Notes: generated by a model not told the origin, from the letters alone. Shown: positions 31,903-41,109, numbered from the stretch's first letter. The stretch: 45,865 bases of DNA from JALENY01 sp036310185 (GCA_036310185.1 JAXJSH010000144.1:1-45865); one strand, 5' to 3'. Numbers and translations are program-made.

Positions 31903-32820
31903 ATGAGTAAAGTGGCATTTATTTATCCGGGGCAGGGAGCTCAGACAGCCGGAATGGGAGCTGATTTTTACGAAAACAGTGCAGCTGCCAGAGAAGTGTT
32001 TGACCAGGCATCGGAATTATTACATATGGATATGAAGGCGCTGTGTTTTGAAAAAAATGACTTGCTGGATCAGACCGAATATACACAGGCTGCTTTGGTT
32101 ACGACCTGTCTGGCTATGACAAAAGCGATCGGGAATCGCCTTCCGAAACCGGATATGACAGCCGGTTTGAGCCTTGGAGAATATTGTGCCATTGCAGTTG
32201 CCGGTGGAATGCGTGTGGAGGATGCGATCACGACGGTTCGTACCCGAGGTATTCTGATGCAGAATGCGGTGCCTACAGGCGAGGGCAGTATGGCTGCCGT
32301 GCTTGGAATGACAGGCGGGGAAATCGAAAAAGTAATTGAACCGATCAGCGGCGTATCCATTGCAAATTACAACTGTCCGGGACAGATTGTAATCACCGGT
32401 AAGACTGCTTCTGTAAAGGAAGCTTCCGAAAGTCTCAAAAATGCTGGTGCAAAACGTGTGATTACCCTGAATGTCAGCGGACCGTTCCATTCACCGATGA
32501 TGGTACCGGCAGGTGAGAAACTGAGAGAAGTATTGGATAAGATCGAAATGAATCCGCTTCACATTCCTTACGTGACAAACGTTACGGCGGAAGCGGTTTA
32601 TGATATAAAATGCACAAAAGAACTGTTGGCAGAACAGGTGAGTGCGTCCGTACGCTGGCAGCAGAGTATGGAGCGTATGATAGAGGAAGGTGTGGACACC
32701 TTCATAGAGATCGGCCCGGGTAAGACATTGACCGGATTTATGCGAAAAATCAACCGGGATGTCAGAATGTTCAATATCAGCAGCTGGGACGATGTAAATG
32801 CAGTTGTTGAAAAATTGTAG
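31903..32820 (+). CDS. fabD: Malonyl-CoA:ACP transacylase
   Basis: 305 residues. It loads malonate onto acyl carrier protein. The nucleophile S90 lies in GLSLGEYCA and H196 in SGPFHSPMM; the oxyanion region is YPGQGAQ. It follows fabK by 60 bases, with a small GCAGG/CCTGC stem (31866-31880) in the gap, and precedes fabG. Confidence 0.96.
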   Translation: MSKVAFIYPGQGAQTAGMGADFYENSAAAREVFDQASELLHMDMKALCFEKNDLLDQTEYTQAALVTTCLAMTKAIGNRLPKPDMTAGLSLGEYCAIAVAGGMRVEDAITTVRTRGILMQNAVPTGEGSMAAVLGMTGGEIEKVIEPISGVSIANYNCPGQIVITGKTASVKEASESLKNAGAKRVITLNVSGPFHSPMMVPAGEKLREVLDKIEMNPLHIPYVTNVTAEAVYDIKCTKELLAEQVSASVRWQQSMERMIEEGVDTFIEIGPGKTLTGFMRKINRDVRMFNISSWDDVNAVVEKL

Positions 32821-32847
32821 TTCATATTCAAAAAGGAGATACAGGCT

Positions 32848-33588
32848 ATGTTACAGGGAAAAACAGCAGTTGTCACAGGGGCTTCCAGAGGAATCGGAAA
32901 GGCAATCGCGCTGGAACTGGCAAAAAAAGGTGCCACCATTGTGATCAATTATAACGGTTCTTCCGATAAAGCGATGGAAGTAAAAAAAGAGATTGAGGAA
33001 TGCGGCGGATGTGCAGACGTTTACCAGTGTGACGTTTCTCAGTTTGATGCGTGTGAGAAATTTATCAAAGAAGTAATAGAGAAATATGGAAAAATCGACA
33101 TTCTGGTCAACAATGCGGGAATTACACGCGACGGACTTCTGATGCGCATGTCAGAAGAAGATTTTGACCGTGTTCTCAATGTGAATCTGAAAGGTGCATT
33201 TAACACCATCCGTTTTGCATCTAGACAGATGATGAAGCAGAGATCCGGACGAATCGTCAATATGGCTTCTGTTGTAGGAATTACCGGAAATGCGGGACAG
33301 GCAAACTATGCCGCATCAAAAGCAGGTGTGATCGGTCTGACAAAAGCAGCTGCAAAAGAACTTGCCTCCAGAGGCGTTACCGTAAATGCAGTAGCACCGG
33401 GCTTTATTGCAACGGATATGACAGATCAGCTTTCGGATAAAGTAAAAGAGACTCTGATGACTCAGATTCCCCTTGGCACATTCGGAAAACCGGAAGATGT
33501 TGCAAAAGCAGTGGCATTTCTTGTATCCGATGACGCAGCATATATCACCGGTCAGGTAATTCAGGTAGACGGAGGAATGGTAATATGA
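32848..33588 (+). CDS. fabG: 3-oxoacyl-ACP reductase
   Basis: 246 residues of the short-chain dehydrogenase family. It reduces 3-oxoacyl-ACP with NADPH. The cofactor motif TGASRGIGKAIA, VNNAG, and the catalytic S141, Y154 and K158 (YAASK) are present. AAGGAG precedes the ATG. The stop overlaps the fabF start by 4 bases (ATGA), so the two are translationally coupled. Confidence 0.97.
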   Translation: MLQGKTAVVTGASRGIGKAIALELAKKGATIVINYNGSSDKAMEVKKEIEECGGCADVYQCDVSQFDACEKFIKEVIEKYGKIDILVNNAGITRDGLLMRMSEEDFDRVLNVNLKGAFNTIRFASRQMMKQRSGRIVNMASVVGITGNAGQANYAASKAGVIGLTKAAAKELASRGVTVNAVAPGFIATDMTDQLSDKVKETLMTQIPLGTFGKPEDVAKAVAFLVSDDAAYITGQVIQVDGGMVI

Positions 33589-34826
33589 TGAAGCGCAGAG
33601 TAGTGGTAACCGGTCTTGGGGCTGTGACACCGATCGGTAATAATGTAAAAGATTTTTGGGCAGGCATCAAAGAAGGAAAAGTGGGTATCGGCCCGATCAC
33701 ACGATTTGATGCATCCGAATATAAAGCAAAAATTGCAGCAGAGGTTAAAGATTTTGTTGCAAAAGAGCATATGGATTTTAAAGCAGCAAAACGTATGGAG
33801 CTGTTTTCACAGTATGCAGTGGCAGCGGCAAAAGAAGCACTGGAGGATTCCGGGATTGATATATCAAAAGAAGATCCGTTCCGTGCAGGCGTAATTGTGG
33901 GCTCAGGAATCGGAAGTCTGAGTCAGGTGGAAACCAGTTATACAAAGATTCTGGAAAAAGGACCGAATAAGGTAAATCCGCTGATGGTACCGCTGATGAT
34001 TTCCAACATGGCAGCCGGCAACGTATCCATTCAGCTTGGATTCCGCGGAAAATGCACCAATGTAGTGACTGCATGTGCAACCGGTACAAACTGTATCGGA
34101 GATGCATTCCGTGCAATTCAGTACGGAGATGCAGATATCATGTGTGCAGGCGGTACAGAGAGCAGCATATGCCCGACTGGTGTGGCCGGTTTTGCAGGAT
34201 TGACCGCTCTGTCAACCAGTGATGATCCGATGCGTGCATCCATTCCGTTCGATAAAGACAGAAACGGTTTTGTCATGGGTGAGGGCGCCGGAGTTGTTAT
34301 GCTGGAAGAACTGGAACATGCAAAAGCGCGCGGTGCAAAAATTTATGCAGAAGTAGTGGGATATGGTTCAACCGGAGACGCATACCACATCACTTCCCCG
34401 ATCGAAGATGGAAGCGGTGCGGCAAAAGCAATGCAGCTGGCTATGGAAGAAGCGGGCATTGAGCCGAAAGAAGTGGAGTATATCAACGCACACGGAACCA
34501 GCACACATCACAATGATCTCTTTGAGACAAGAGCGATCAAAGCGGCATTTGGCGATGCGGCAAAAGACGTTGTGATCAACTCAACCAAATCCATGATCGG
34601 ACATCTTCTTGGCGCTGCCGGTGGTGTGGAATTTATCACCTGTGTAAAATCCGTCGAAGAAGGCTTTATCCATCAGACGGTAGGAACAAAAGAGACCGAC
34701 GAAGATTGTGATCTGAATTATGCAATCGGTGCTCCGGTAGAAAAAGAGATTCATTACGCAATGAGTAATTCTCTGGGATTCGGCGGACATAATGCAACCC
34801 TTTTGATCCGAAAATATGAAGACTAA
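33585..34826 (+). CDS. fabF: 3-oxoacyl-ACP synthase II
   Basis: 413 residues. It elongates acyl-ACP with malonyl-ACP. The catalytic triad is C164 (TACATGTNC), H303 (NAHGTSTHHND) and H340 (SMIGHLLGAAG). Two ATGs are adjacent (33585 and 33588); the first is better spaced from GGAGG. It overlaps fabG by 4 bases. No fabB, fabA or fabM is present in the window. Confidence 0.97.
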   Translation: MMKRRVVVTGLGAVTPIGNNVKDFWAGIKEGKVGIGPITRFDASEYKAKIAAEVKDFVAKEHMDFKAAKRMELFSQYAVAAAKEALEDSGIDISKEDPFRAGVIVGSGIGSLSQVETSYTKILEKGPNKVNPLMVPLMISNMAAGNVSIQLGFRGKCTNVVTACATGTNCIGDAFRAIQYGDADIMCAGGTESSICPTGVAGFAGLTALSTSDDPMRASIPFDKDRNGFVMGEGAGVVMLEELEHAKARGAKIYAEVVGYGSTGDAYHITSPIEDGSGAAKAMQLAMEEAGIEPKEVEYINAHGTSTHHNDLFETRAIKAAFGDAAKDVVINSTKSMIGHLLGAAGGVEFITCVKSVEEGFIHQTVGTKETDEDCDLNYAIGAPVEKEIHYAMSNSLGFGGHNATLLIRKYED

Positions 34827-34859
34827 AACAGATTAAAAAATCAGCCAAAATAACAGGAT

Positions 34860-34879
34860 CCTTTGAAATAGTTCAAAGG
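34860..34879 (+). other. Perfect hairpin between fabF and accB
   Basis: CCTTTGAA and TTCAAAGG form an 8-bp stem with an ATAG loop. The half-sites recall a FabT box but the spacing is too wide; an RNA role is more likely. Confidence 0.5.
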
Positions 34880-34905
34880 TAAATGGAATAAATAAGAGGT
34901 TAAAA

Positions 34906-35415
34906 ATGGAATTTGAAAATCTTTTAAAATTAATCAATACCGTTTCGGATTCAAAACTGACCGGATTCAAGTATGAAGAAAACGGTGTGAAGATCAGTTT
35001 ATCCAAACGTCAGGATACAAAACAGACAATCGTAACCTGTGCAGAGGGCATCCAGACAGCTGCCATTCCGGCAGGTGCCCCGGTGATGCAGGCAAATGCG
35101 GCAGGACAGGTTGAAACCGGTGAATATAAAAATAATGCGGCTGTTCAGAGTGAAGGACAGCCTGAAGCGCAGAAAGCGGGCCAGATCGTGAAAGCACCTC
35201 TGGTTGGTGTATTTTATGCAGCTCCGGCAGAAGATGCAGCACCTTTTGTGACCGTAGGAGACCGTGTCAAAAAAGGACAGACATTGGCGATCATTGAAGC
35301 CATGAAACTGATGAACGAAATTGATTCCGAGTATGACGGAACCATTGCAGAAATTCTGGTAGAGAATGGACAGGCGGTAGAATATGGTCAGCCCCTGTTC
35401 CGTATTGAAGCGTAA
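34906..35415 (+). CDS. accB: Biotin carboxyl carrier protein of acetyl-CoA carboxylase
   Basis: 169 residues. The C-terminal domain (about 95-169) carries the biotin attachment lysine K134 in the EAMKLMNEI motif. The N-terminal 90 residues hold a short helical start and a flexible Ala/Gln/Pro-rich linker. AAGAGG precedes the ATG. It lies after fabF and before fabZ and accC, the usual Gram-positive order. Confidence 0.96.
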   Translation: MEFENLLKLINTVSDSKLTGFKYEENGVKISLSKRQDTKQTIVTCAEGIQTAAIPAGAPVMQANAAGQVETGEYKNNAAVQSEGQPEAQKAGQIVKAPLVGVFYAAPAEDAAPFVTVGDRVKKGQTLAIIEAMKLMNEIDSEYDGTIAEILVENGQAVEYGQPLFRIEA

Positions 35416-35524
35416 AGAAGCCGGAAATACAAAAATTGCAGGAAATCAGAAACAGACCGTATTGACTGTAAAAAACAGGATTTTATATCAAAATGATTTC
35501 AGATGAAAAGCAGGAGGACAGACG

Positions 35525-35953
35525 GTGAATTCATTAACAACGAAACAGATTGAGGAAATTATCCCACATCGCCATCCCTTTTTACTGGTGGATTATATAG
35601 AAGATTATGAGCCGGGCCAGTATGCCGTGGGTTACAAATGTGTGACCTTCCGCGAAGACTTTTTCCGGGGACATTTTCCGCAGGAACCGGTCATGCCGGG
35701 CGTTCTGACCATAGAAGCACTTGCCCAGACCGGTGCGGTGGCTATCTTAAGTGAAGAGGAAAACAAAGGAAAAATCGCTTATTTTGGCGGTATCAATAAA
35801 TGTAAATTCAAAGGGAAAGTGGTTCCGGGCGACAAACTGAGACTGGAAACAAAAATCATTAAGCGTAAAGGTCCCCTTGGCATCGGCGAGGCAACGGCCA
35901 GTGTGGATGGAAAAGTAGTGGTTCAGGCAGAATTGACCTTTATGGTTGGATAG
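35525..35953 (+). CDS. fabZ: 3-hydroxyacyl-ACP dehydratase
   Basis: 142 residues of the hot-dog fold family. It removes water from 3-hydroxyacyl-ACP. Motifs are IIPHRHPFLLVD and RGHFPQEPVMPGVLTIEALAQTGA with H50 and E64 as catalytic residues. Translation starts at GTG 35525, 7 bases after AGGAGG. The 109-base gap before it has an ATTTT-ATATC-AAAAT sequence (35480-35494) that is only a partial FabT match. Confidence 0.96.
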   Translation: MNSLTTKQIEEIIPHRHPFLLVDYIEDYEPGQYAVGYKCVTFREDFFRGHFPQEPVMPGVLTIEALAQTGAVAILSEEENKGKIAYFGGINKCKFKGKVVPGDKLRLETKIIKRKGPLGIGEATASVDGKVVVQAELTFMVG

Positions 35954-35962
35954 GTGAGAAAA

Positions 35963-37303
35963 ATGATAAAAAAAGTATTGATTGCGAACCGGGGAGAGAT
36001 TGCTGTCCGCATCATCCGCGCGTGCCGCGAGATGGGAATTGAGACCGTTGCGGTTTATTCAGAGGCGGATAAGGAGGCTCTCCACACACAGCTGGCAGAT
36101 GAGGCAGTCTGTATCGGACCGGCAGCACTTTCTGAAAGTTATCTTAGCATGGAACGCATTATCAGCGCCACGATCGTAAGCGGTGCGGATGCCATTCATC
36201 CGGGATTTGGCTTTTTGTCAGAAAACAGTCAGTTTGCACAGTTATGTGAAAAATGTAATATCACATTTATCGGTCCTGGCTCTGACATTATTGCAAAACT
36301 GGGCAACAAGCAGGAGGCGCGCAATATTATGGCTGCAGCCGGGGTTCCGGTTATTCCTGGAAGTGAAGAGCCCATATACGATGCAAAAGCCGGAGCAGAG
36401 GCAGCAAAAGAAATCGGATATCCCGTTATGATAAAAGCGGCTCTTGGCGGCGGCGGAAAAGGCATGCGTGTGGCCGAATCACCGGAAGATTTTGAACTGA
36501 ATTTCCTTACGGCCCAGAAAGAAGCGGAGATGGCGTTCGGCAATAATACCATGTATATCGAACATTTTGTGCGTCATCCACGCCATGTGGAATTCCAGAT
36601 CCTGGCAGACAGTCATGGAAATGTGATTCATCTTGGGGAGCGCGACTGCTCCATTCAGAGAAATCACCAGAAGATGATCGAGGAATCACCGTGTGCTGCC
36701 ATTTCGGATGATCTTCGCAAAAGAATGGGAGAAGCTGCGGTAAAAGCGGCAAAGGCAGCAGGCTATGTGAATGCGGGAACCATTGAATTTTTGCTTGAAA
36801 AAGATCAGCAGTTCTATTTTATGGAAATGAACACCAGAATTCAGGTGGAACATCCGGTAACGGAATGGGTAACCGGCATTGATCTGGTAAAAGAACAGAT
36901 TCGTATCGCTTCCGGTGAGACACTTGGTTATAAGCAGGAGGACGTGAAGATATCCGGTCATGCCATTGAATGCCGTATCAATGCGGAAAATCCGGAAAAA
37001 GGTTTTCGTCCGTCACCGGGTACGATTACAGATATGTATCTTCCGGGCGGAAAGGGAATTCGTATTGATACTGCCGTTTACAGCGGTTATACGATTCCGC
37101 CTTATTATGATTCTATGATTGCAAAACTGATCGTCTGGGCGGATAACCGGGAGGAAGCGATCAGCAAGATGCAGAGTGCGCTTGGCGAGGTCATAATAGA
37201 AGGAATTGACACGAATGTGGATTATCAGTATGAAATCCTGAATCATCCGGATTTCCTTACGGGAAATGTGGACGTGGAATTTATTGAGCGAATGGAACGA
37301 TAA
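35963..37303 (+). CDS. accC: Biotin carboxylase subunit of acetyl-CoA carboxylase
   Basis: 446 residues. It carboxylates the biotin of AccB using ATP and bicarbonate. KVLIANRGEIAVRIIRACRE, the ATP-grasp loop AALGGGGKGMRV, and EMNTRIQVEHPVTE are diagnostic. The ATG at 35963 follows AGGTGA with good spacing; a GTG at 35954 touches the fabZ stop and is less likely. It lies 9 bases after fabZ and 55 bases before accDA. Confidence 0.97.
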   Translation: MIKKVLIANRGEIAVRIIRACREMGIETVAVYSEADKEALHTQLADEAVCIGPAALSESYLSMERIISATIVSGADAIHPGFGFLSENSQFAQLCEKCNITFIGPGSDIIAKLGNKQEARNIMAAAGVPVIPGSEEPIYDAKAGAEAAKEIGYPVMIKAALGGGGKGMRVAESPEDFELNFLTAQKEAEMAFGNNTMYIEHFVRHPRHVEFQILADSHGNVIHLGERDCSIQRNHQKMIEESPCAAISDDLRKRMGEAAVKAAKAAGYVNAGTIEFLLEKDQQFYFMEMNTRIQVEHPVTEWVTGIDLVKEQIRIASGETLGYKQEDVKISGHAIECRINAENPEKGFRPSPGTITDMYLPGGKGIRIDTAVYSGYTIPPYYDSMIAKLIVWADNREEAISKMQSALGEVIIEGIDTNVDYQYEILNHPDFLTGNVDVEFIERMER

Positions 37304-37358
37304 AAACGCCCTTTGTTCCGAGAACAGTATAGTAAAATGAAAAGACGGAGTAGGTTTT

Positions 37359-39113
37359 ATGAAACTGGAAAACATGTTTAAAAAGAAAAAAAACATGACC
37401 GATGGAAAAGATTCTTCAAAAACCAGAATATTAAACGGAGAAAATATAAGAACCGAGCGGAAAAGACCGGAGGTTCCGGAAGGTCTTCTGAAGAAATGCA
37501 ACAAGTGCGGAAAAGCGATCGTGACAGAAGATGTAAAGGCAAATTATAATATCTGCCCGAAATGCGGCGGCTATTTCCGGATTCATGCGTATCGCAGAAT
37601 CCATATGATTGCAGACGAAGGTTCTTTTGAAGAATGGGATAAGGATCTGAATGCCGGAAATCCTATGAATTATAAAGGTTATGAGGAAAAAGTGAAAAAC
37701 CTGAAGGAAAAGACCGGTCTGCAGGAAGCCATTGTGACAGGAAAAATAAAAATCGATGGTATGGATGCAGTGATCGGTGTCTGCGACGGCCGTTTCCTTA
37801 TGGCAAGTATGGGACAGGCAGTTGGCGAAAAAATCGCACGGGCGGTAGAACGTGCCACCAAGGAGCGTCTTCCGGTTATTCTTTTTGCATGTTCCGGTGG
37901 CGCCAGAATGCAGGAGGGAATTACCTCTCTTATGCAGATGGCAAAAACTTCAGCCGCATTAAAAAGACACAGCGATGCGGGACTTTTATATATTTCAGTT
38001 CTTACAGATCCGACAACCGGCGGTGTAACGGCAAGTTTTGCCATGCTTGGGGATGTAATTCTGGCCGAGCCCAAAGCACTGATCGGATTTGCAGGACCCC
38101 GTGTTATTGAGCAGACCATTCGTCAGAAACTGCCGAAAGGATTCCAGCGTTCCGAATTTCTGCTGGAACACGGATTTATCGACCGGATTGTTGAACGGCA
38201 CGAACTGAGAGAGGTACTGGCTCAGATTTTAAGACTGCATCCAAAGAACAATGCATCCGATGAAATGAATATTCAGGCTGATTCAGAGGAACAGAAAAAT
38301 CCGGATAAAGCTGCAAAAATCCAGGCAAGAAACATGACAGCATGGGATCGTGTGCAGATATCGAGAAAAAATGACCGTCCGGTTGGCAGTGATTATATCG
38401 AATCCATTTTTGAGGATTTTATAGAATTTCATGGAGACCGTTATTATGGGGATGATCCGGCCATTATCGGCGGAATCGCAAGTTACCATGGACGTCCGGT
38501 TACTGTCATTGCTCAGGCAAAAGGCTCCAATACAAAAGAAAATATTGAGCGAAACTTTGGTATGCCGTCACCGGAAGGATACCGCAAGGCACTGCGTCTG
38601 ATGAAACAGGCTGAAAAGCACCATCGTCCGGTCATCTGCTTTGTGGACACACCGGGTGCGTTCTGCGGAATGGAAGCAGAAGAGCGGGGACAGGGTGAAG
38701 CGATTGCCAGAAATCTTTTTGAAATGTCCGGAATCACGACACCGGTTTTATCGGTTGTGATCGGAGAAGGCGGCAGCGGCGGTGCACTGGCTATGGCAGT
38801 AGCCGATGAGGTATGGATGCTGGAAAATGCGGTGTACTCCATTCTGTCACCGGAAGGATTTGCCAGCATTCTCTGGAAAGACAGTACAAAGGCAAAAGAG
38901 GCAGCCGAAGTGATGAAATTGACGGCTTTGGATCTGTATGAAAAGGGTATTGTTGAAAAAGTGATACCGGAGCCGGAATGTTTTACACGGGATAATCTGA
39001 CCGAGGTAACCCGAATTCTCGATGCAAAAATAGATGAATTTTTAGCTGTATATGGCAGTATGCCGGAGGCGGAGCTGCTGGATCACAGATATATGAGATT
39101 CCGTGAAATGTAA
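37359..39113 (+). CDS. accDA: Acetyl-CoA carboxylase carboxyltransferase, fused beta-alpha (AccD-AccA)
   Basis: 584 residues in one open frame. The AccD half (about 1-295) has the four-cysteine zinc ribbon C47, C50, C66, C69 (CNKC and CPKC) and the ACSGGARMQEG segment. A polar linker (about 296-325) joins it to the AccA half (about 326-584), which starts near AWDRVQISRKNDRPVG and contains FVDTPGAFCGMEAEERGQGEAIA and GEGGSGGALA. The fusion transfers carboxyl from biotin to acetyl-CoA to make malonyl-CoA. Most bacteria encode the two halves separately. The AccA part lacks some of the usual N-terminal helical region. Confidence 0.95.
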   Translation: MKLENMFKKKKNMTDGKDSSKTRILNGENIRTERKRPEVPEGLLKKCNKCGKAIVTEDVKANYNICPKCGGYFRIHAYRRIHMIADEGSFEEWDKDLNAGNPMNYKGYEEKVKNLKEKTGLQEAIVTGKIKIDGMDAVIGVCDGRFLMASMGQAVGEKIARAVERATKERLPVILFACSGGARMQEGITSLMQMAKTSAALKRHSDAGLLYISVLTDPTTGGVTASFAMLGDVILAEPKALIGFAGPRVIEQTIRQKLPKGFQRSEFLLEHGFIDRIVERHELREVLAQILRLHPKNNASDEMNIQADSEEQKNPDKAAKIQARNMTAWDRVQISRKNDRPVGSDYIESIFEDFIEFHGDRYYGDDPAIIGGIASYHGRPVTVIAQAKGSNTKENIERNFGMPSPEGYRKALRLMKQAEKHHRPVICFVDTPGAFCGMEAEERGQGEAIARNLFEMSGITTPVLSVVIGEGGSGGALAMAVADEVWMLENAVYSILSPEGFASILWKDSTKAKEAAEVMKLTALDLYEKGIVEKVIPEPECFTRDNLTEVTRILDAKIDEFLAVYGSMPEAELLDHRYMRFREM

Positions 39114-39134
39114 AAAATTTTCCTGAAGAATGGA

Positions 39135-39164
39135 TTGATTCTTTTCGCCAGATACAGTTATAAT
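39135..39164 (+). promoter_or_regulatory. Possible promoter of fabT
   Basis: TTGATT (39135-39140), 18-base spacer, TATAAT (39159-39164). No terminator is seen after accDA, so fabT may be read both from here and from the fab operon. Confidence 0.55.
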
Positions 39165-39200
39165 GATTTCAGGAGTAACGGAGAAGATGAGGGGAACGCG

Positions 39201-39674
39201 ATGGACACATACAAAACGATAAATGATACGCTGGTTAATCTGATCAACGAGATATGGAAAATAGAAGGCGAAGCAATCATTACGGAAGAATTTAAGGATG
39301 TAACCAATAACGATATGCATGTCATGGAGGCCGTCGGCCTTGGTGACGGAAATAATATGTCATCCATCGCAAAAAAACTGAATATAACCGTAGGCACACT
39401 TACCACGGCTGTGAACAGTCTGGTGAAAAAGAAATACGTGGAACGGCATCGAAGCGAACAGGACCGCCGTGTTGTGTACGTAAAGCTGACGGAAAAAGGT
39501 GTTGCAGCCTACCGCCATCATGAAGAGTATCACAGACAGATGACGCTAGCGGTTATGGAGCGTATATCAGAGGAGGAAATCCCTGTTCTGCTTAAGATGA
39601 TCGCAGGTCTGCAGGATTTTTTCCGCGGATACGGTTCTCACGCAGACGGGAAAGAAAATAAAAAATCAGAATAA
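39201..39674 (+). CDS. fabT: MarR-family regulator, probably FabT
   Basis: 157 residues with a MarR winged helix: MSSIAKKLNITVGTLTTAVNSLVKKKYVERHRSEQDRRVVYVKLTEKG. FabT binds TTTGA-N3-TCAAA boxes with long-chain acyl-ACP as corepressor to shut down the fab genes. The FabT-type box before fabH and the place next to the acc genes support the name. In streptococci fabT stands before fabH; here it is at the far end. The start at 39201 follows GAGGGG; the upstream ATG at 39135 lies in the promoter. Confidence 0.85.
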   Translation: MDTYKTINDTLVNLINEIWKIEGEAIITEEFKDVTNNDMHVMEAVGLGDGNNMSSIAKKLNITVGTLTTAVNSLVKKKYVERHRSEQDRRVVYVKLTEKGVAAYRHHEEYHRQMTLAVMERISEEEIPVLLKMIAGLQDFFRGYGSHADGKENKKSE

Positions 39675-39725
39675 AACAGAAACACCCGGCACACAATATT
39701 TCTATATCAATCAGGAGGTAGAAAT

Positions 39726-41042
39726 ATGAATCGCTATTTGCCAATCAGGCGGGTGTACGCAAGAGAAGTTCTTGACTCCAGAGGCAATCCTACGGTTGAA
39801 GTGGAAGTGACCGTAGGCGAAGGCGTTATGGGACTTGAAGGATATACAGGCAGAACCATGGTTCCGTCAGGAGCCTCGACAGGTCAGTTTGAAGCAGTGG
39901 AATTGCGGGATGGTGACAAAGAACGGTTCTGTGGTCAGGGAGTGACAAAAGCAGTCAGCCATGTAAACGGGGAGCTGGCACAGGCCATCCTCGGTGAAAA
40001 TGCATTGAATCAGATACAGATCGATCAATTGCTCTGTCAGGCTGACGGCACGGAAAACAAAGGAAAAATGGGAGCCAACGCCATTCTGGGTGTGTCCCTG
40101 GCGGTGGCAAGAGCGGCAGCAGCGGCGCTGAGAATTCCTCTTTACCAGTATCTGGGAGGAACAAATGCACGTGTGCTGCCGGTTCCCATGATGAATATTT
40201 TAAATGGCGGAAAACATGCGGATAATACGGTGGACCTGCAGGAATTCATGATTATGCCCGTGGGTGCAAAAAGTTTTCAGCATGGGATCGTTATGTGTAC
40301 CGAAGTGTACCATGCGCTGAAAGAATTGCTGGTGGAAAAGGGCCTTGCCACAGGCGTGGGCGATGAAGGCGGTTTTGCACCGGATCTGAAAGATGCAAGA
40401 GAAGTACTGCAGATTATGACAGGAGCGGTGAAAAAGGCCGGATATGAAGCCGGAAAAGATATTGCCTTTGCCATAGATGCAGCATCAAGTGAATTATATC
40501 AAAGAGAAAAAGACATCTACTATTTTGAAGGAGAAAGCAAACTTGCAGGAGAAGCAGTGGAGCGCGGAACCTGCGAGATGATTCAGTATTACAAAGATCT
40601 GATCGAAGAATTTCCGATCGTGTCCATCGAAGACGGACTGCAGGAAGACGATTGGGAGGGATGGAAACAGCTGACAGAAACCATTGGGGATCGGGTTCAG
40701 CTGGTGGGAGACGATCTGTTTGTGACAAATACAAAGCGTCTTCACTGTGGTATTGACCTGCAGGTGGGCAATGCCATACTGGTAAAAGTGAATCAGATCG
40801 GAACACTGACGGAGGCTATGGAAGCAGTGGAGATGGCGCAGAAAGCCGGATACCGGGCCGTGATTTCCCATCGTTCCGGTGAGACGGAAGATGATTTTAT
40901 CGCCGATCTGGCCGTCGCCTGCAATGCGGGACAGATTAAGACCGGCGCACCCTGCCGGTCGGAGCGGACTGCAAAATACAACCGACTGCTCCGCATAGAA
41001 GACAGTCTGGAAAATTGTGCAAAATTTAAGTCTCCTTTTTAA
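39726..41042 (+). CDS. eno: Enolase
   Basis: 438 residues. It converts 2-phosphoglycerate to phosphoenolpyruvate. VLDSRGNPTVEVEV, VPSGASTGQFEA, GVGDEGGFAPD, the metal ligands in AFAIDAASSE, SIEDGLQEDDW and LVGDDLFVTN, and the closing SHRSGETEDDFIADLAV are intact. AGGAGG precedes the ATG by 7 bases. No convincing promoter or terminator lies in the 51 bases after fabT, so eno is probably cotranscribed with fabT. The C-terminal tail CAKFKSPF differs from common enolase ends. Confidence 0.97.
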   Translation: MNRYLPIRRVYAREVLDSRGNPTVEVEVTVGEGVMGLEGYTGRTMVPSGASTGQFEAVELRDGDKERFCGQGVTKAVSHVNGELAQAILGENALNQIQIDQLLCQADGTENKGKMGANAILGVSLAVARAAAAALRIPLYQYLGGTNARVLPVPMMNILNGGKHADNTVDLQEFMIMPVGAKSFQHGIVMCTEVYHALKELLVEKGLATGVGDEGGFAPDLKDAREVLQIMTGAVKKAGYEAGKDIAFAIDAASSELYQREKDIYYFEGESKLAGEAVERGTCEMIQYYKDLIEEFPIVSIEDGLQEDDWEGWKQLTETIGDRVQLVGDDLFVTNTKRLHCGIDLQVGNAILVKVNQIGTLTEAMEAVEMAQKAGYRAVISHRSGETEDDFIADLAVACNAGQIKTGAPCRSERTAKYNRLLRIEDSLENCAKFKSPF

Positions 41043-41051
41043 TTTTTTTGC

Positions 41052-41080
41052 TTGTATTTTTCTGCATCTTATGATATGAT
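41052..41080 (+). promoter_or_regulatory. Promoter of secG
   Basis: TTGTAT (41052-41057), 17-base spacer, TATGAT (41075-41080). Confidence 0.6.
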
Positions 41081-41109
41081 TAGTTTCGGTTCATATTGGA
41101 GGTGTGGAA

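Noticed and set aside
35480..35494. ATTTT-ATATC-AAAAT before fabZ, considered as a second FabT box
   Set aside because: Only one half-site (TCAAAAT) matches; the other lacks the GA of the TTTGA core. Not strong enough to list as an operator.
37316..37328. TGTTC-CGA-GAACA palindrome before accDA, considered as a LexA site
   Set aside because: The Gram-positive LexA box is CGAAC-N4-GTTCG; here the arms are in the reverse order and the spacing is 3, and an SOS role for this gene makes no sense.
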